From Clostridia bacterium (GTDB taxonomy: Bacteria > Bacillota > Clostridia > Oscillospirales > CAG-382), in the NCBI GenBank assembly GCA_017560285.1, contig JAFYOG010000136.1, positions 1-8,854 on the forward strand: a stretch of DNA of 8,854 nt. Reading direction: 5' to 3'. The notes under the pieces were generated by a model. That model had not been told where the DNA came from. It saw only the letters and a program-made list of their open reading frames with translations, and ran no database searches. The position numbers and the translations under genes were made by a program. Below, in pieces: positions 1 to 7,205 of the stretch; position 1 is the stretch's first letter; each line of letters opens with the position of its first letter.

Positions 1-771
1 CCTATCAACGCCAAAAAGAAAATAGGCTTTTTGCCCGAAATACCGCCCCTTTATTTAGAAATGACGGTGTTGGAATACCTAAATTTCGTTTACGACCTAA
101 AGGGCTGTAAGCTACCCCGCAAGCAGCACCTTAAAGAGGTTTGCGACGTTGTAAAAATTTGGGACGTGGGCAACCGTCTTATAAAGAACCTTTCTAAGGG
201 CTACCGTCAAAGAGTGGGCATTGCTCAGGCTCTTATCGGCAACCCCAAGGTTTTAATATTCGACGAACCTACCATCGGTCTTGACCCCCGTCAGATAGTA
301 GATATCCGTAACCTTATCCGCACCTTGGGTAAGGAGCATACCATTATTCTTTCCACCCATATCCTGCCCGAGGTTCAGGCTGTGTGCGATAGGGTAGTGG
401 TTATAAACAAGGGCAAAATCGTTGCCGACGAAAAAACCGAGGATTTGGTTAACGCCGTTGACGGAAGCCGCAAGCTTATTGCAAAAATCGTTGGCCCCGA
501 AGCCGAGGTTATAAAGACCTTGCGCGGTATGAACGGCATTAAAACCGCCGATATTCTGGGCAAGCGCGATACCGACAGCGTAAGCTACCTTATCGAATCC
601 GAGGAACGTATCGATATAAGAAAAACATTGTTCTATGCACTTGCATCCAAGGGCTGGCCCTTGGTTGGCTTAGAGGGCGTAGAGCTTAGCTTAGAGGATA
701 TTTTTATGCGCCTTGTGGGCGGCGAAAAGGAAAAAGAAAAACAGCAAAAAACCAAAAGGAGCGTAAAATAA
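1..771 (+). CDS. ABC transporter ATP-binding protein, GldA-like (5' partial)
   Basis: This is the ATPase of an ABC-2 type exporter; it would power the membrane protein encoded next. The reading frame is open from base 1, so the true start and the Walker A loop lie upstream of the window. Visible parts are the Q-loop region IGFLPEIPPLY (nt 22-54, with Glu where Gln is usual, as is common in the Gld-type subgroup), the signature LSKGYRQR (nt 190-213), Walker B VLIFDEP with the D-loop GLDP (about nt 250-288), and the H-loop histidine in STH (nt 358-360). A C-terminal DUF4162-like region follows, ending in LEDIFMRLV and a Lys/Glu-rich tail. The stop codon shares one base with the next ATG (TAATG), which indicates translational coupling. 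The family is certain; the substrate is unknown. Confidence 0.93.
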   Translation, partial: PINAKKKIGFLPEIPPLYLEMTVLEYLNFVYDLKGCKLPRKQHLKEVCDVVKIWDVGNRLIKNLSKGYRQRVGIAQALIGNPKVLIFDEPTIGLDPRQIVDIRNLIRTLGKEHTIILSTHILPEVQAVCDRVVVINKGKIVADEKTEDLVNAVDGSRKLIAKIVGPEAEVIKTLRGMNGIKTADILGKRDTDSVSYLIESEERIDIRKTLFYALASKGWPLVGLEGVELSLEDIFMRLVGGEKEKEKQQKTKRSVK

Positions 772-1478
772 TGTTTGCAATATACACCCGCGAGCTTAAA
801 TCTTATTTTTTAACTCCCATCGGCTACGTTTTTTGCGGTATGTTTTTGGTGATTTCCGCTATGTCCTTTGCCCAATGCACTCTTTTAGAGCAAAGCACCG
901 CCAGCGTGGGCACATATTTCCAATGGCTTATGGTAATTTTCGCCATACTTATACCCTTGCTTACAATGAAGCTGTTTTCCGACGATAAACGCAACCGCAC
1001 CGACCAAATTCTGCTTACAAGCCCCGTTTCTGTTTTCGGTATAGTAATGGGCAAATATTTGGCGGCGATAACCGTTTTCGGCGCAACCTTTATTGTAAAC
1101 AGCTTTAACTTCTTGCTGTTGTTTAGCTACGGCGAGCCTAATTTTGTATCTATTTTCGTAAATATTTTGGGCATTTTCCTTTTGGGCGCCGCTTTTGTGG
1201 CTATCGGCTTGTTTTTATCTTCCCTTACCGAAAACCAGCTTATCGCGGCGGTTTCGGCAATGGGCGTTAACGCGGCAATGCTTCTTATAAGCGCTATTGC
1301 AGGTAAGGTAGATTCCCAATTTTGGCGTATGGTTATAAAGTTCTTCTCGGTATGGGACAGATTTACCCCCTTTACCAACCAAATGCTCGATTTATCTGCA
1401 ATAATATATTATTTAAGTCTTGCGGCTGTGGCGATATTCCTTACCACAAGGGTTATCGAAAAACGCCGTTGGGCATAA
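771..1478 (+). CDS. ABC-2 type permease, GldF-like
   Basis: This is the membrane-spanning partner of the preceding ATPase. The 235 residues contain about six hydrophobic helices, near residues 17-36, 51-67, 93-118, 125-150, 155-178 and 206-227. The family hallmark between helices 2 and 3 is present: LLTMKLFSDDKRNRTDQ followed by ILLTSPVS (about residues 63-87), matching the 'PLLTM + acidic/basic + LLTSPV' motif of ABC-2 permeases. The N-terminal amphipathic start (MFAIYTRELKSYF) and the Arg/Lys-rich C-terminus (EKRRW) are also typical. A Shine-Dalgarno AAAGGAG lies at about 755-761. The gene overlaps the ATPase stop by one base and precedes the GldG-like gene by 18 nt. Function as an exporter is inferred from the family; no substrate is indicated. 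Confidence 0.92.
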   Translation: MFAIYTRELKSYFLTPIGYVFCGMFLVISAMSFAQCTLLEQSTASVGTYFQWLMVIFAILIPLLTMKLFSDDKRNRTDQILLTSPVSVFGIVMGKYLAAITVFGATFIVNSFNFLLLFSYGEPNFVSIFVNILGIFLLGAAFVAIGLFLSSLTENQLIAAVSAMGVNAAMLLISAIAGKVDSQFWRMVIKFFSVWDRFTPFTNQMLDLSAIIYYLSLAAVAIFLTTRVIEKRRWA

Positions 1479-1496
1479 GAAAGGCGGTAAAAAATT

Positions 1497-3041
1497 ATGA
1501 ACAATAACAAACCTACCGCCAAAACAAAAGACAACCGCCGCTATAAATACGGCGGGCTTTCGGTTGGCTTTACCGTTGTATTTTTGGCGCTTATTATTGC
1601 GCTAAACCTTATGTTTTCGGCATTTTCATTAAGCGGCGACCTTACCGTTGACCTTACCCAAGAGGAATTTGCCACTATCGGTAACGAATCTGTTCGTTTG
1701 CTAACCGACCTTGGCGAGGATTTAGACGTAACCATTTATTTTATGTCTGCCCGCGATATGTTCGATAACACCAAAAACACGGTTAACGGCATTAATATGA
1801 CAGCTCTCTGCCGCGACCTTGCCGAAAATTACGCAAGCAAGTTCGGCGGTAAAATTAAGGTAGAATACGTAGAGCTTAACAGCGACCCCGCCTTCGAGCA
1901 AAAATATTTCGAGGAATCCGGCACCGCCCTAACCAGCACCAGCATTATTATTCAGGGTAAGTACCACTTCCGCATACTTTCTATGGCTTCATTCTTTACC
2001 TATGGCGAAAATAACGAGCTTACCGCATTTGGCGGCGAATACCGTATGACAAACGCCATAGTTCGCAGCTGTATTCCCGAAAAGCAGGTTGTAGCCTTTA
2101 CCCACGGCCACGGCGAAAAAATTTACGACGGCACAATTTCCGCCACATCCGATGCAGCAGCCCTTAAGGCTGTTTTCGAGGGTGCAGGGTTCGAGGTAGA
2201 AACAATAGACCTTCACACACAGGAAATAAGCGACCGCACAAAAATGCTTATCTCGCTTGCTCCTACAATGGATTTCGACGAAGCAGAGATAGATAAAATC
2301 AACGCATATACCAAAACCAAAAACGCTTTTATCGCTTTCGTAGATTCCTCTACCCCCGAGCTTCCCAATTTGCAGGGCTTTTTAAACGATTATTGGGGAA
2401 TTAACTACAAAGCGGGCTACGCTGTAACCGACAGCGACCATTCTTTAAAGCAAAACGGCGATTATATCACCGTAAAGGCAACGGGTGTAAGCTCAGAGCT
2501 TCACAACACCTCTGCCGCATACCAAATTAACAAAACTATCGAAAACTTCGGCAAAAAGGTTACGGTTATGCCCCACAGCGTAGAGCTTTTTGTTAAGCCC
2601 GCAGGCGCAAACCTGCCCTATTATACCGAAACCGTTCTTGCCTCACACAGCACCGCAAGCTCGGCAAAGCAAACCGAAAACGGCAAGCTGGAGGGCACCA
2701 AGGGCGAAATTCCCACCATGCTCGTATCATCTAAGCAAAGCTACGGCGAAAACAACGTCAGCGAATTTGCCTACGTAATGCTTGTGGGCAGTACAGATTT
2801 CGGCAAGGCAACCACCCTTGCAGGCGAAACCTACGGCAACAAATACATTCTTCTCGCCGCGGCGCGTATATTCTCGGCAGAAAATTACGCCGCAGATATT
2901 TTGGCAAAGGAATTTATACCCACCGCATTAACTATCGAAACAGGCACCGCCCGCACCCTAACCTGGCTTATTTGCACGGTTATCCCCGGCGTTATACTTG
3001 TTTTGGGCGTTGTAATGTTCTTTAAACGCCGCCATCTTTAA
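1497..3041 (+). CDS. GldG-like ABC transporter auxiliary protein
   Basis: This 514-residue protein resembles the GldG / ABC_transp_aux family, the extracytoplasmic accessory subunit of GldA/GldF-type ABC systems. A basic N-terminus (residues 1-18) is followed by a transmembrane helix (about 21-45). A large soluble region then contains VDLTQEEFATI, the usual 'DLT...ysls' entry of the family, and the FTHGHGE motif (about 201-207). A second helix (about 488-508) ends in FKRRHL, the characteristic closing signature. The predicted topology is two anchors with an outside-facing body. The start ATG has an upstream purine-rich AGAAAGG. It lies directly after the permease gene, as in other organisms. 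The role is unknown in detail; the soluble part has a ThuA/GATase-like fold in the wider family, which is family knowledge and not visible here. Confidence 0.88.
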   Translation: MNNNKPTAKTKDNRRYKYGGLSVGFTVVFLALIIALNLMFSAFSLSGDLTVDLTQEEFATIGNESVRLLTDLGEDLDVTIYFMSARDMFDNTKNTVNGINMTALCRDLAENYASKFGGKIKVEYVELNSDPAFEQKYFEESGTALTSTSIIIQGKYHFRILSMASFFTYGENNELTAFGGEYRMTNAIVRSCIPEKQVVAFTHGHGEKIYDGTISATSDAAALKAVFEGAGFEVETIDLHTQEISDRTKMLISLAPTMDFDEAEIDKINAYTKTKNAFIAFVDSSTPELPNLQGFLNDYWGINYKAGYAVTDSDHSLKQNGDYITVKATGVSSELHNTSAAYQINKTIENFGKKVTVMPHSVELFVKPAGANLPYYTETVLASHSTASSAKQTENGKLEGTKGEIPTMLVSSKQSYGENNVSEFAYVMLVGSTDFGKATTLAGETYGNKYILLAAARIFSAENYAADILAKEFIPTALTIETGTARTLTWLICTVIPGVILVLGVVMFFKRRHL

Positions 3042-3050
3042 TCCAAACCC

Positions 3051-3082
3051 AATTTCCGCAGACCTTATCGTCTGCGGAAATT
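3051..3082 (+). terminator. Intercistronic perfect hairpin (possible attenuating terminator or processing site)
   Basis: A perfect 13-bp inverted repeat has arms AATTTCCGCAGAC (3051-3063) and GTCTGCGGAAATT (3070-3082) around a 6-nt loop. It occupies most of the 60-nt gap between the GldG-like and DUF4340 genes. Only a short T stretch follows (TTTAAT), partly inside the stem, so complete termination is doubtful. It may reduce readthrough or set a processing or stability boundary. No convincing promoter is seen between it and the next gene. Confidence 0.6.
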
Positions 3083-3101
3083 TAATAAACCAGAGGTTTT
3101 T

Positions 3102-5594
3102 ATGAAAAAGCAAATTATAACCATTGTGGCGGTAGCCCTTGCCGCAATCTTGGTTCTTATTCCCGTTTTTATGCTCGATAACGGCAATAAGGATATAAAC
3201 GTGCAGGACGACCCTTACACCACCGTAAGCAACGAACTTCGTTCGGCTATCGAAGCTATCGAGGGCGACGTAAAAATAGAGCTGTTGCAATATAACGGCG
3301 CCAACAGCGAATGGGAAAAGGTTTATCTTTGCGCAGAAACTATTGCGGATATTAACCAAAGCATTACCTTTACCGAAAGCAAAAACGGCAATTTCAGCGG
3401 CGTAACCGTTACCGCCGACGGCAAAACCACCCAAATCCCCTTTGCCGATATGTTCCTTATGAACTATAAAACCCCCTATGGCTTTAGGGGCTATTCGGTT
3501 ATACTTAACGCAATTTTTAAGCTAAAGGGTATGCCCGAAATAGAAATCGACCCCATTATTTACGACGGCTATAACAGCGACGGCAACGTTATGCTTGATA
3601 ACGAAAAGGTTTTTGTGTTCCCCGCGCTGGAGCGTAACCAGATAGCCTTTTTAACCGTTACCAACGATTACGGCGAATATTCCTTATATCAGGATAAAGG
3701 TGAATTTTACTTTTCTTCCTCCCGTGCGGCAAGCTACGACAGCGAAGGCTTTGCCCAGCTTACCACCAACTGCCGTTACCCCGTTGCCTACGGCGCAATA
3801 GATATCCCCAACGGCAAAACCTTTGCCGATTATGGCTTAACCGTTTGGGCAGATAAGGAATCTACCCTCGACCAAGCCCCCGAAGGCGACCGTATTTCGG
3901 TTAGCGACAACACCGTAGAATATACCGTTATCACCACCAACGATGCCGACGGCAACTATGCGGTTCACACCGTGGTTATAAACAAAACCGTTGCCGCAAG
4001 CGGTGTTTACCATTACGGCAGATATATCGGCGGTATATTTACCCCCGCCACCAAAGAGGGCGAGGCAGATAAGATTGTTCAAAACATTTCTTCCGATAAG
4101 GTGTATTTTATCCCTGCAGAAACGGTGCAATCGCTCTTATTGCCCGAAACCGATTATATGATGCCCAACCTTATCGCCAACAAGCTTACCAACATAGAAG
4201 AGCTTTATAATATAGGCGATATCCGTATAGATTACCTTTCCCAAAACCTTCACGCCGCCGCAAAGAACATTACCTCTTATTTTGGCGCGGCTAACCTTGC
4301 GGCGTTTGACAGCTACGGTCTTAGCAAGGTTATTTGGGATAAAAAGATTGTTACCGATTATTCCACCTATGCAAAGAGCGAGCAGGGCTGGCTTAACCAC
4401 ACCACTGTTTTTGCGGGCTTTACCAGCTCTGACGGCAAGGCAACAAGCCTTATCGGCTCCTTGGCGCGCATTGCAAAGAACGGCGAATATAAAATAGAGT
4501 TCGGCTTGTTAAGGGACGAAGCCATGGGCGCTTACCTTCCCGCCAATATAAGCATCGAAAAATCCTACGACGGCATTAACTGGCACAGCGTAGAGGGCGG
4601 CGTGGTTTATCCCGACCAAAAGGATAAATCTATGGGCAGATACAGCATTAGCTTTAACGACCCCGACCCCGTAACCTTTGTCCGCCTTAATTTCGGGGTA
4701 CCCCAAAAGCAATATACCTACGTGGTGTTCGACGAAATCCGCATTTATGCCGACGGTTTGGATGCACAGCCCTCTAACGTAATGTCCACCCGTTGGAAGC
4801 TTGTTTCCCCCGAAAGCTATATCCACACAGGCTATAACTATGCAAATTTAGATATGCAAAACTTTAACGATTTCGTTCAAAGCCTTGCGGCGCTTGAAAG
4901 CGGCAGGGTAGTTGCTTGCGGCTTTAGCGATAACAGCGATGCTTCCAACGGCAAGCTTAACACCGAAATCTTGGCTAAATACGGCTTGGCAGAGCCTGCA
5001 AAGCACTTTTCCTATGAATATAAGGATATTTTAACCGACCTTTATATTTCTGCCCCCGACGAAAATGGCAATTATTACGCCTATTCCACCTTTACCGGCG
5101 ACGTAAACGGCGAAACCAAAACCCTTACCACCGACGTTATCGTTCAGCTTACCGTAAAGGACGCAGCTTGGCTCGGTTGGGAATTTACCGAATTTATCGA
5201 CCATTCCTTGGTTGCACTTTACGTTGTGGATATCGATTCTATAGATATTACCCTTAACGGCACAACCCACAGCTTTACGGTTATTACCGATGCAGAGGGC
5301 GCAAACATCACCGACGTTGCCTATAACGGCAAGAGCTGCAGCGTAGAAGGCTTGCAGGACCTTTACTATTCTATCGTAATGGTTAGTATGCAGGATAAAT
5401 ACGATAACGCCGTTGAAAACGCCGAGGAATATTTAAGAATTAAGATTAATTCACTTAGCGATAACCCCGAAATAGTGTTCTATAAAATAAGTGCAACTCG
5501 TTGCTATTATACCATTAACGGCGAGGGCGGCTATTACGTGCACGCCGACAGCGTTAAGGAAATTATAACCAAGCTTCAGGCGTATATAGCATAA
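3102..5594 (+). CDS. DUF4340-type membrane-anchored protein with central beta-sandwich domain
   Basis: This 830-residue extracytoplasmic protein has an N-terminal helix (about residues 4-24) that acts as a signal anchor. Two stretches look DUF4340-like. The first (about 170-375) contains FADYGLTV (241-248), GNYAVHT and VYFIPAETVQSLL. The second (about 565-725) contains AKYGLAEPAKHFSY (625-638), GNYYAYS and FIDHSLVALYVVDIDSIDI (698-716). Between them, about 410-552, lies a galactose-binding or discoidin-like segment with ISIEKSYDGINWHSVEG and TFVRLNFG...YVVFDEIRIYADG. A C-terminal region of about 100 residues is unassigned. The Shine-Dalgarno is AGAGG at about 3092-3096. DUF4340 proteins are commonly encoded next to Gld-type ABC genes, so a role as an outside subunit of this transporter is likely. 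The two-unit reading and the sugar-binding fold are inferences from motif spacing. The next gene overlaps by one base (TAATG). Confidence 0.8.
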   Translation: MKKQIITIVAVALAAILVLIPVFMLDNGNKDINVQDDPYTTVSNELRSAIEAIEGDVKIELLQYNGANSEWEKVYLCAETIADINQSITFTESKNGNFSGVTVTADGKTTQIPFADMFLMNYKTPYGFRGYSVILNAIFKLKGMPEIEIDPIIYDGYNSDGNVMLDNEKVFVFPALERNQIAFLTVTNDYGEYSLYQDKGEFYFSSSRAASYDSEGFAQLTTNCRYPVAYGAIDIPNGKTFADYGLTVWADKESTLDQAPEGDRISVSDNTVEYTVITTNDADGNYAVHTVVINKTVAASGVYHYGRYIGGIFTPATKEGEADKIVQNISSDKVYFIPAETVQSLLLPETDYMMPNLIANKLTNIEELYNIGDIRIDYLSQNLHAAAKNITSYFGAANLAAFDSYGLSKVIWDKKIVTDYSTYAKSEQGWLNHTTVFAGFTSSDGKATSLIGSLARIAKNGEYKIEFGLLRDEAMGAYLPANISIEKSYDGINWHSVEGGVVYPDQKDKSMGRYSISFNDPDPVTFVRLNFGVPQKQYTYVVFDEIRIYADGLDAQPSNVMSTRWKLVSPESYIHTGYNYANLDMQNFNDFVQSLAALESGRVVACGFSDNSDASNGKLNTEILAKYGLAEPAKHFSYEYKDILTDLYISAPDENGNYYAYSTFTGDVNGETKTLTTDVIVQLTVKDAAWLGWEFTEFIDHSLVALYVVDIDSIDITLNGTTHSFTVITDAEGANITDVAYNGKSCSVEGLQDLYYSIVMVSMQDKYDNAVENAEEYLRIKINSLSDNPEIVFYKISATRCYYTINGEGGYYVHADSVKEIITKLQAYIA

Positions 5595-6349
5595 TGAGGA
5601 AGTTTATATTAATAATCTGTGCGGCATTGCTTTTTGCGGGCTGTGCCGCATCGGAGGATAACAATACACAACAGCTTAATACGGCAATTTCGGCGGTTAA
5701 CGGCGAAAGCAAAATATCCGCCGATTATATGCTGGAAATAAGCTTCGGCGGAAGCGTGCTTTATTATTCCGCAGGCAGTGCAAATTGGGATAAAGCCGAA
5801 AAAACCGGCAATTTGCAGTTTAAGCAAACCCATCTTGGCGCCGCAAGCGAGGTAAAGAGCTTTTTCACCCCCCAATCTATGATAAATATTACCAACGGCA
5901 AGGTTTACGAATATAACCGTAATGCCGAAACCTTGCTTTCGGTGTTCCCTTGCTTTGCCGTTCCTGCCGCAGAGGGTAAGGTAACTTTAGGTAAAAACAG
6001 CATAGGCGATACCTATAAATTTACCCGCACCGACGGGAAAGAGCTGTTGAAAAGCCTTATCGGCGGCGATATATATTCGCTTGCCACCGCAATAACCAAG
6101 CCCCAACGGGATAAAACCCGTTACGGCGAGGTGGAATGCACCTATACCTTAAAGGACGGCGGGCTAAACAGCTGTCGGTTTGAATTTGACGTAACCCTTT
6201 ACGATACCCCCTTGGCATCGGCGGCGGGCTTGCCCGACGAAAGCAAATATACCCTTAATTTGCATATCTCTGCCAAGGTAACCTATAAAGAAACAGGGGC
6301 AGGGGTAAACGTAGAAAAGTATTCCACCCCCGACGAACTTTTAGATTAA
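5594..6349 (+). CDS. Uncharacterised lipoprotein, last gene of the ABC operon
   Basis: This 251-residue protein carries a lipoprotein signal peptide: a basic MRK, a hydrophobic core, and the lipobox LFAGC with Cys17 as the lipidation site. It should therefore be anchored to the outer face of the cytoplasmic membrane. I do not recognise the mature part as a named family. Its opening (a helix with NTAISAVNGES, then alternating strands such as SADYMLEISFGGSVLYYSAG) faintly resembles LolA/LppX-like lipoproteins, which are half-barrels that hold lipids; this is only an impression. Two cysteines besides Cys17 are visible in the mature part (FPCFAV and VECTY). The ATG overlaps the preceding stop (TAATG), indicating coupling with the DUF4340 gene and a job in the same system. 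A terminator starts at its stop codon. Confidence 0.82.
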   Translation: MRKFILIICAALLFAGCAASEDNNTQQLNTAISAVNGESKISADYMLEISFGGSVLYYSAGSANWDKAEKTGNLQFKQTHLGAASEVKSFFTPQSMINITNGKVYEYNRNAETLLSVFPCFAVPAAEGKVTLGKNSIGDTYKFTRTDGKELLKSLIGGDIYSLATAITKPQRDKTRYGEVECTYTLKDGGLNSCRFEFDVTLYDTPLASAAGLPDESKYTLNLHISAKVTYKETGAGVNVEKYSTPDELLD

Positions 6350-6381
6350 CCCTTGACAAAACGGGTTAAGGGTGTTATTTT
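6349..6381 (+). terminator. Intrinsic terminator of the ABC operon
   Basis: A 9-bp stem pairs ACCCTTGAC (6349-6357) with GTTAAGGGT (6365-6373), with one G-U pair and a 7-nt loop. It is followed by GTTATTTT. The first base is the last base of the lipoprotein stop codon. An alternative stem, TTAACCC with GGGTTAA (6346-6352 with 6363-6369), uses the same bases. The placement right after the last gene of the train fits termination. Confidence 0.6.
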
Positions 6382-6386
6382 ATAAT
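6353..6386 (+). promoter_or_regulatory. Probable promoter for the TPP riboswitch-thiT transcript
   Basis: A perfect -35 TTGACA lies at 6353-6358. The best-spaced -10 is TATTTT at 6376-6381 (17-nt spacer, 4 of 6 consensus bases). A perfect TATAAT at 6381-6386 is 22 nt away, longer than usual for sigma-A. Transcription would begin at about 6388-6393, leaving roughly 25-30 nt before the riboswitch. The -35 box lies within the stem of the preceding terminator. Confidence 0.6.
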
Positions 6387-6415
6387 TAACGCGCGTGTTA
6401 AAAAATAAAAAATTA

Positions 6416-6494
6416 AAAATGGGGTGCTTTGCGTAAGCAAGGCTGAGATTATACCCAAGGAACCTGACGCAGATAATGCTGCCGTAGGGAGAAT
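6416..6494 (+). promoter_or_regulatory. TPP riboswitch (THI element)
   Basis: The conserved core of the thiamine pyrophosphate aptamer is present in order: GGGGTGC (6421-6427), a P3 hairpin TGCTT/AAGCA (6425-6439), CTGAGA (6443-6448), ACCC (6453-6456), GGAACCTGA (6459-6467), TAATGC (6474-6479) and CGTAGGGA (6483-6490). When TPP binds, expression of downstream thiamine genes normally falls. The next gene is a thiamine transporter, which fits exactly. The closing P1 helix is hard to see in the A-rich 5' flank and GAATATATA 3' flank, so the outer limits are approximate. Confidence 0.95.
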
Positions 6495-6496
6495 AT

Positions 6497-6524
6497 ATAC
6501 GTCTTAATTGCCGTATGGTTTTTT
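6497..6524 (+). terminator. Candidate riboswitch-controlled terminator
   Basis: ATACG (6497-6501) can pair with CGTAT (6512-6516), extended by one U-G pair, and is followed after GG by six Ts (6519-6524). The stem is short and the loop is 10 nt, so stability is modest. Its position directly behind the aptamer and the T run make it the best expression-platform candidate. The downstream arm repeats the aptamer segment TGCCGTA, which suggests alternative pairing. Confidence 0.4.
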
Positions 6525-6526
6525 CG

Positions 6527-6560
6527 TTGCAAAAGCAATTTTTGGTAATTGCTTTTGCAG
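6527..6560 (+). promoter_or_regulatory. Strong leader hairpin between riboswitch and thiT
   Basis: A perfect 12-bp inverted repeat has arms GCAAAAGCAATT (6529-6540) and AATTGCTTTTGC (6547-6558) around loop TTTGGT, extendable by one A-U and one G-U pair. It ends about 24 nt before the thiT ribosome site AAAGGA (6584-6589). No T run follows directly, so it is a poor classical terminator. It could be part of the switching platform or a stabilising structure. Confidence 0.5.
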
Positions 6561-6596
6561 GCTGTTATTTCGTTCGGTTCCGGAAAGGATATTTGA

Positions 6597-7190
6597 ATGA
6601 GAGAAAAAACTAATACGGCAAAAAATCTTCGTTGCCTATGTGAGGGCGCAATCTTTATCGCCTTGGCAACGGTTTTTGCCCTACTTCGCTTTCCCCCTTT
6701 TCGGATCGATCTTTGGATTTTTGGGGGTAGCATCGATTTCGTAATGCTTCCGCTGTTTATAATGTGCTGGCGCATACCCGCAAGGTTTTCTATTCCCGCC
6801 TGCTTTATATTCGGCATAATAAAGTTTATAATCACAGGGGACAGTATTTCCCAATACGGCGGCTTTTTGGCTGTTTTGCTCGATTATATTCTTGCCTACG
6901 GTGCGGTGGGCGTTGCCGCATTGCTTCGCAACCTAAAGGGCGGCTTCTTTATGGGCGTTCTTGCAGGCAGTGTTGCAAGGTTTGTTGTCCACTATATTTC
7001 GGGCATTACAATATGGGCTATCGCCTTTGGCGACAGCTACAGTATGTTCGGCATAGAATTCAGCCACAGCACGGGCTGGCTTTACAGCTTGGTTTATAAC
7101 GGCAGTTATATGCTGGGCGAGCTTATTTTCTGTTTAATTTTAGGGGCGTTGCTTTATTTCCCCTTAAAAAAGATACCCAAAATCGGCTAA
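6597..7190 (+). CDS. thiT: Thiamine transporter ThiT-like ECF S component
   Basis: This 197-residue integral membrane protein would bind thiamine and work with a shared ECF module (EcfA, EcfA' and EcfT, not encoded here). About six hydrophobic helices are visible. Family landmarks are FGGSIDFVMLPLF (42-54), LLDYILAYGAVG (94-105), ARFVVHYISG (127-136, His132) and SLVYNGSYMLGELI (164-177, Tyr167/Asn168). The conserved His, Tyr/Asn and Trp (Trp40, Trp140) positions fit the aromatic thiamine pocket known from Lactococcus ThiT, though exact residue equivalence is my inference. The length matches the family. The ribosome site AAAGGA is 7 nt before the ATG. The TPP riboswitch directly upstream independently supports thiamine as substrate. 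Confidence 0.93.
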   Translation: MREKTNTAKNLRCLCEGAIFIALATVFALLRFPPFRIDLWIFGGSIDFVMLPLFIMCWRIPARFSIPACFIFGIIKFIITGDSISQYGGFLAVLLDYILAYGAVGVAALLRNLKGGFFMGVLAGSVARFVVHYISGITIWAIAFGDSYSMFGIEFSHSTGWLYSLVYNGSYMLGELIFCLILGALLYFPLKKIPKIG

Positions 7191-7205
7191 AGAAAGGGTT
7201 TTTGT

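Noticed and set aside
31..33. TTG at 31 as the start of the ABC ATPase gene
   Set aside because: The frame is open to base 1 and the residues before it (IGF) belong to the conserved Q-loop region, so this is an internal codon of a gene cut by the window edge.
3300..5600. Frequent AACGGC, GACGGC and GGCGAA words that look like a dispersed repeat
   Set aside because: They encode common Asn-Gly, Asp-Gly and Gly-Glu pairs with this genome's preferred codons and have no regular spacing.
2958..5875. Several minus-strand open frames of 75-158 codons opposite the GldG-like, DUF4340 and lipoprotein genes
   Set aside because: They lie antisense to well-supported genes, show no recognisable domains, and have no consistent ribosome sites; they follow from the codon use of the + strand.
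6764..7099. 111-codon + strand open frame inside thiT
   Set aside because: It lies in another frame of the thiT gene, is Cys/Arg-rich and low in plausibility, and matches no family.
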